From Isoetes taiwanensis (taxonomy: Eukaryota > Streptophyta > Lycopodiopsida > Isoetales > Isoetaceae), in contig JAJEKV010000038.1 of NCBI GenBank assembly GCA_021234155.1, positions 8,132,278 through 8,196,277 on the forward strand: a stretch of DNA of 64,000 bases, written 5' to 3'. Positions 58,313-64,000 of this stretch are shown in pieces. Each line of letters begins with the position of its first letter. The stretch's first letter is position 1. The position numbers were made by a program, and so were the translations under genes. A model generated the notes under the pieces. That model was not told the origin of the DNA and made no database searches. It was given only the letters and a program-made list of their open reading frames with translations.

Positions 58313-59249
58313 GAAATGATCTCCGGGCAAAGCATCGCGGGGTCCCCACCTTGGGATCTTCCTAACCCGCAATCAACCTGATACATACGATATATTATTA
58401 TAATACTTACACATTTATTAAGATTACCTTAAGGTAATATTTTTAGGACATTATCACGCCATTATATTATGAAATAACTTATCGGTTCACAACATCCTTA
58501 AAACAGGTTACTCAATAATTGACTTATCAAGACAATTAAGTTTATCAAAATTAAGATTAACGTCCGAGGTACTCTTCATTTCTTGCAACACATTCCAACA
58601 AAATTTGTGTTGCAAGTCTTCGTAGCTCGACCTCTTTGCCCTCCGGAGCGCTCTATTGGCCTGCAGGTCAACACTACGTTAGTACCATTTAATTATTAGT
58701 AAAATTTTGGTTATATGGTGACCACCCCACCTATCTACATGGATGCATGGCTAATCTTCCGGGCAGAGGGAAGAGGGTGAATCTTCCATTATGGCGTGGA
58801 GACAGTCGCTTCTATATGCCTATATATGTCGCGTGCCTACACCCTAGTTGCCCAACGTGGAGGATAGGTCCTTCCCGTGATATGGGGCGTGAAGGCCCTG
58901 ATTCCTCCTATCAAAGCATATATGGGGCTAGAGGTTTTTTCCTATTAGTGCATGCCTTAATGACCTCCTTTCTTCTCGAGAGGTCGCTCTACTTCCGTGG
59001 GACAGAAAGTAGACTTTCTAATCTACCTTCCACTTTCCCAGCGGAAACGCTGGTCATGCCTACATTGACATTACACCACGCCCTAGAGATCACCGTAGTG
59101 GTCTCATCATCGGTCACAACGCATGCGATCCATACCTAGCATAAGTTGCATGCGATTAATCTTAACTATACATAGAATTAATCTACACAAATCGACATGC
59201 CTGAGCCGATTTCTTCTGAGATGACCTTGCCGGCCCCATTGCTCCATAA
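58313..59249 (-). other. Chromovirus 3' untranslated region
   Basis: About 0.9 kb between the polypurine tract and the end of the chromodomain coding sequence; no coding motif recognised. Confidence 0.45.
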
Positions 59250-62200
59250 ACCGCAGGGTAATGCTTTTACTAAATCTTTCTTAAGTACCCATGTCGCATC
59301 TTCCAGCGGGCAAGTGTTTCCACTTGACCAAGTATTGAGGAACTCCGACCTCCTTTTGTTTTCTTGAAAGCTTTATCAAGAATCAATGCGGAACTATTTC
59401 CATTTTGCTCCTCCGCATCATTTCTAACAACGTTGAGAGTCCAAGACTTCGTCCGGATTTGGAGTGTGCTTCTTCAACAAACTCACGTGGAAGACCTTAT
59501 GAATCTTTAGGGTGGCCGGCAAGTCTAGCTTGTAGGATTGATTACCTACTCTCTTGACTATTCCGAAAGGTCCAGCCCACCTTGGAGCAAGCTTCTTGTA
59601 ATTCGATTCCCGAGCTTTGCTCGCTTCACCTTGATCTTGAGCCAAACATCATCTCCAACTTTGAACTCTCTTCTTCGATGCTTGCTCTACGATGCTTTTC
59701 TCATCGACTTCTTGCTGCTAGCAAATACCCTTTAACTTCTTCCACGAGCTGCTTGCATATCGGCCAACATCGCTGCGCGAAACCTCTACTTTTGACGGGA
59801 TTGTGCCAAGTATCCGGAGTTAGGTAATCGATAGCCATAATTAATCATAAACGGGCGACATTTGGGGTGATTCCCCGCTTGGTGCTATTTGTAGGCAAAC
59901 TCCACCAAGTGAATAAATTCTTCCCACATACCTTGCTTATTCCGCATATAGTTCCGTAGCATGTCCTCCAAAATCCCGTTGGTCCGCTTTCCGCTTGGCC
60001 ATCCAACTGAGGATGATATGCCGTGCTCATGGATAGCTTCGTCTCAATGGTTGCAAAGAGGTCTTGCCAAAAGGCGCCATGAACTTCGGATCCCCGGTTT
60101 GAGATAATCTCCCTTGGCATGCCATGAAGCCCTGAAGATCTCTTTGGTAAGAGCCCATTTGTATCCATAGCCGTGTCTGTGGTCCCGCAAGGCACAAAAT
60201 CGCCATTTTTGACAACTTGTCGATCACTACCATCAAAGCCGTCTTTCCTCTTATGGTTCTTGGAAGTCCTGCGGATGAAATCCATGCTAATCACCTCCCA
60301 TTTAGCATTTGGCACCGCTAACGGCTTTAAGGCCCTCGAATTCAAGCCGCTCGCCTTTGTCTCGGCCGGGCATAGCTGACATTCCTTGATGTCGCGAGCT
60401 ACTTCGCTTCTTCATTCCCTCGCCAATAATAGTCGGCCAAGACTTTGAAATATGTTTTCATGAATCCCGCATGGCCAGCTATTGGGCTGTTAAAGCGTGT
60501 CATGGAGGATCAATTTCCTTACACCCGATGATTCGGGCACGCACAACTTATTCTTATGGTATACGGGGTTGCCTTCCTTCTTATAATGTTTAAAGGCTTC
60601 CGGCTCCTTATCATTTCTAGCCTCCCTAGAGAGGCTTGCCCATACTTCCTTGAAATCCACATCCGCTGGCAAGGACTCTTCAATCTTCTTACCAAAGTCG
60701 AGAGGCGTCGAATTGCGTTGCAATGCACTCTAGTTGTCGGGGGATGCCTTGAAAAGCGCGATCCGCTACCACATTGAGCTTCCCTCGCTTGTAGGACTAT
60801 ATCAAAGTCATACTCTTCAAGGAACTCCATCCACCTTTCTGCGCGCTTAGGTTGAGGTGTGGTTGCGTGAATACATATTGAGGCCTGGCTGGTCTCAGAT
60901 CCAACCGGAACTTCCTTCCCAAAAAGGTAGTGCCTCCAAATTCTTAATGCCCCTCGACAACCGCAAGCAATTCGATCGTGGGTGGGATAGCCTGCGGCGT
61001 TTGGCTGCGTTCATCTTCCTGGAATCATACGCTACCACACGCTCTTCTTGCATGAGCAATCGCACCTGTAGCTATCTTACTCGCGTGCATGCCGCTACAA
61101 GCTTGTCTTTCTCCCGTCCGTGAGGTTAAGATCGGGCGGTTGTTAAAGCTTCCTTCAACAATTCAAACCTCGCTTTGGGCTTTCTTGTGCCAATGCTCGC
61201 CCACTCTTTTCACTTTCTCGCCCTGCGTCCAAGTCAATCTGGGCCGCTATCTTAGCAAAGTTCTTCACAAACTTCCTCGTAGTACCGCTAGGTGAGAAAA
61301 CTTCACTTCATGCACATTCTTCGGGCGCCATCAATGACGGCGGCTTCAATCTTGGCGGGATCCGCCGAGATTCCTTTTCCGGCCGAGATCACATGACCCA
61401 GGTATTCCACCTTCTTCATAGGCGGTGACACTTTGGACAACTTGGCGCATAACCGTGCCTCTTCAACTTCTAGCACTCTCTCCTTAAGTGTTGTGCGTGC
61501 TCTTCAAGGGATCTGCTATACACCAAAATGTCATCAAAGAATACAATCACAAAGGTGTCTAAAACTCCTCAAGATATGGATTCATGAGCCTCATGAACGC
61601 CGCAAGGGGGCATTTGATAAGCCAAAAGGCATTACCCGGAACTCATAATGCCCATACCAAGCGTTCTAAAGGCGGTCTTATGGATATCTTCTTCCTTTAT
61701 CCCCGACCGATGATAGCCCCGACCTTAAGTCCATTTTTGAGAAGACCTTTGCACCTTGGAGTTGATCCATCAAGTCATCGATCCGGGAGCGATACTTGTT
61801 CTTAATGGTGTGCTTGTTCAACTGCCTATAGTCTATGCACATCCTTAACCGCCATCCTTCTTCTTTTTACAAAGAGAGTGGGCGCTCCAAATGGCGAGAC
61901 ACTAGGTCTAATGAAGCCTAGGTCGAGGAGCAACTCCCTCGTAAGAATTGTTTAACGGGCCCTGGCCAACTCCTGCGTCATCATTCTCAGATGAAGCCTT
62001 GCTTGCTTGGCTGGTTCCCTACCGAAAGTCTTATCTCACACCTCGACTCCCCTATAAGGAGGGGCCGCTTGATCTCATCTGAAAGAGATCATGGAACTCC
62101 GCGGATCACCAGCTATTTGTTTCCGGCAACTTGCTCGAAAGCACCCTCGTCTTCTTTGCTTCCTCCCCTACGACTGCCTCAATCTCAAGCTTGAAGATGT

Positions 62201-62410
62201 ATGCCACCTGCTCGCTTCTTGATGCACTTGGAACGTACCGCTTAGAAGACATGCACCGCATGATGGAAACAACTTCTTTACCTGATCTCAATGATCTTGC
62301 CGTCGGGTGTTGGGAAGGTCACCTCCGCTTCCATAATCGATAATGGCCCCTCGGGCCGGGTCCAAGGTACTCCATTCCTATGATCAAGTCGTACTTGCCA
62401 ATGCCCATTA
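59250..62410 (-). pseudogene. Ty3/gypsy chromovirus pol polyprotein, heavily frameshifted
   Basis: Minus-strand pol in the order protease - reverse transcriptase - RNase H - integrase - chromodomain. Protease C terminus: KYDLIIGMEYLG (62350-62410). [18 protein letters not shown] (~61800-61860), [15 protein letters not shown] (~61750) and the active site IVFFDDILVYSRSLEE (~61500-61560). RNase H: GRKFRLDLRP and QYVFTQPHLNLSAQ (~60850-60930). Integrase zinc finger: KTYFKVLADYYWRGNEE (~60420-60460). Integrase core: MDFIRR, MPREIISNRGSEVHGAFWQD, STAYHPQLDGQAE (59850-60340). Integrase C terminus: LAPRWAGPFGIVKRVG, KIHKVFHVSLLKKH (59424-59645). Chromodomain: YLVKWKHLP and EDATWVLKKDL (~59270-59340). 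Frames change every 100-300 bases. Gag and the protease active site lie right of the CACTA insertion, outside the window. Confidence 0.87.
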
Positions 62411-64000
62411 CACTACAAGAGAATGATGGCTAAACGCCGTAATATTAGTCGAAAAGCCTTCATAAAATAGACAATCGGGCCAAATTTTTATTCTCGGCGA
62501 ATATGTCGACGCGAGTTTTATCGGACGGTTTAACGCAATAATAATCGTCAAATAATTGCCGGACATAGTCGGATGATTAGTCGGATGAATAGTCAAGATT
62601 AGTCATTTAGATAGTGGAACAATTAGGTCATTGTGTTGTTTGATCGATAGCTCGTCATTTGATCAAATCAATAGTCAAAACTTAGTCATCATATTAGTCA
62701 TTTGATCAAACTCAATAGTCAAACTCTTGGTCATCATATTAATGTTTTATTACCAACACAATAGTTAGAATATTGGTCATTCTATTTTGAAATCTTTTAC
62801 CAATGGCAGAATTGTGCATTTTTCTGTACTCAGCAAATAAATTGAGATTCCAAGGATTCGAACTCGATTAAAGTCCATTATCTCCAAATTATTCAACAGA
62901 TATAAAGAAGTATTGACTAAATAAATCCAATCGATAATCTAAATTAAAACACCCAAGAAAAGAAACATGCAATAGAAGATATTCTAGATTGAATTATAGC
63001 ATTTACTCTAAACAATAAGCCATCTAGAACAAAAAGAGTAGCAACACGGCAAATCATATGCGTAAATTTAAGTGTAGCTTTGGATAAAACCATAACTTAA
63101 TAAAGAAAAAGACATTTTCAAAAATGATCTAGTACTGTGAATTGAAGCGACTCTTCTTGGAGCCCAAAGTCAGTTGTTCACTTATGACTTCCTTGCACTA
63201 ATTTTGTTCCAAAATGGACTCTAATTTTGTTCCAATTTGTTCATGGATATTTATCTCAGATGAGATCCCTTGGTATCGCATGGTTGTTTAACGTAAGATG
63301 CTGTGCCAAAAATAAATCTTGAAATAACTTCATCCGTAAGAACCTAAATGCAGAAAATGTAAAGACGTATTCACGTACTAAAAAAATATCAACATGGTCT
63401 GATATACTAAGAAATGTGCAAAAAATAAATTTCTCTATTTGTAAGTATACCACTTTTCCTCCAAATAAAAGTTTAGTAAGCATCTTTGGCTATAGGATAG
63501 CTCACATAACCTTTAAATAAGGAAACAAGGAGAAGAAATCTATCTGATAGTGCTCTATGGTAGTTGGTTGAACAAAAGCAGAAATGTAAACAAAATGCTG
63601 GGCTCTCTACCGCAAGTCACGTACCAAAAGGATAATTTAAGACCAATGTACATGCCTTAAAAACTCTTATAGTTGTTTCTTTCCACCTCAGTTTTCAAAG
63701 GTTGTCCTTGTTCATGATCAGCCTACACCGTTATTCAATGGAGCAACATCCTCATCAAACGCTTCATTTATCCATCTCTTTCATACTACTAGGTCATAGG
63801 AGCCATTAGCTTCTAAAAGACAAACACTAAGCAAATGCCCTCAACCTCGCACAAGGTTTCGCCATGTATGATTATACTGTGAAGTACATGATTGCCGTGG
63901 GTTATGAACAAAATTAAGGATTCAATAACATACCTTACAAGCATACGTAATTCCAACATTTTGCTGTTAACTCATCACAAAACACCATCATTCACCCATC
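62411..64000. mobile_element. CACTA (En/Spm-type) transposon terminus
   Basis: The chromovirus protease coding sequence stops at 62410, and CACTACAAGAGAATGATGGC begins, the canonical terminus of plant CACTA transposons. TTA at 62408-62410 is the candidate 3-bp target duplication. The following 330 bp hold many short sub-terminal repeats of the type TTAGTCAT, ATAGTCGGATG and ATAGTCAAA (about 62444-62735), expected binding sites for the element's own regulatory protein. The rest, to the window end, is AT-rich and non-coding as far as I see. The other terminus and any transposase gene lie outside, so autonomy is unknown. Confidence 0.68.

Noticed and set aside
62840-62880. tRNA-like B box on the minus strand (GAGTTCGAATCC)
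   Set aside because: No matching A box or cloverleaf could be drawn around it.

Overview
The window is AT-rich, repeat-dominated nuclear DNA of a land plant. The evidence is nested plant-type retrotransposons (Ty1/copia, Ty3/gypsy chromovirus, L1-type LINE), an En/Spm-like CACTA terminus, hAT/DUF4371 transposase genes and one small gene encoding a polyphenol-oxidase C-terminal-type domain. The LINE classes would fit a fern, lycophyte or gymnosperm, but the sequence does not settle the taxon. I see no bacterial, organellar, rRNA or convincing tRNA sequence.

Layout. 1-1477: a Ty3/gypsy integrase fragment (+) cut by a chromovirus LTR (minus orientation, with its polypurine tract). 1478-5130: unassigned DNA with small tandem repeats. 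5131-9861: an array of nine near-palindromic ~60-bp modules that bound spacer units of two types, one of them inverted. 9862-13480: mostly unassigned, with a purine-rich tandem repeat. 13579-14055: the only plausible intact host gene, a stand-alone KFDV (PF12143-type) domain with its own TATA box. 14122-23202: copy A of a large segmental duplication, carrying a degraded hAT/DUF4371 transposase gene (-). 23800-31787: a near full-length L1-type LINE with 10-bp target-site duplications and a 35-A tail. 33241-33761: a short 5'-truncated LINE with a 15-bp target-site duplication. 35236-37450: a second, non-L1 LINE (-). 38255-40010: a third, more diverged partial copy (C) of the duplicated DNA, split by a ~1-kb non-autonomous retroelement. 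42235-53426: copy B of the duplication, joined through a chain of short-microhomology junctions. 53427-64000: a copia element (-) interrupted by a chromovirus (-), itself interrupted by a CACTA transposon that runs off the right edge.

Most coding capacity belongs to selfish elements and is frameshifted. The points most worth following are the orphan KFDV-domain gene, the palindrome-bounded array, the template-switch-like architecture of duplication B, the loss of a putative catalytic Asp in one of the two hAT copies, and a 3'-terminal hairpin shared by otherwise different retroelements. Coordinates of degraded elements are approximate to a few bases. Identity and divergence statements come from reading by eye, not from alignment software.
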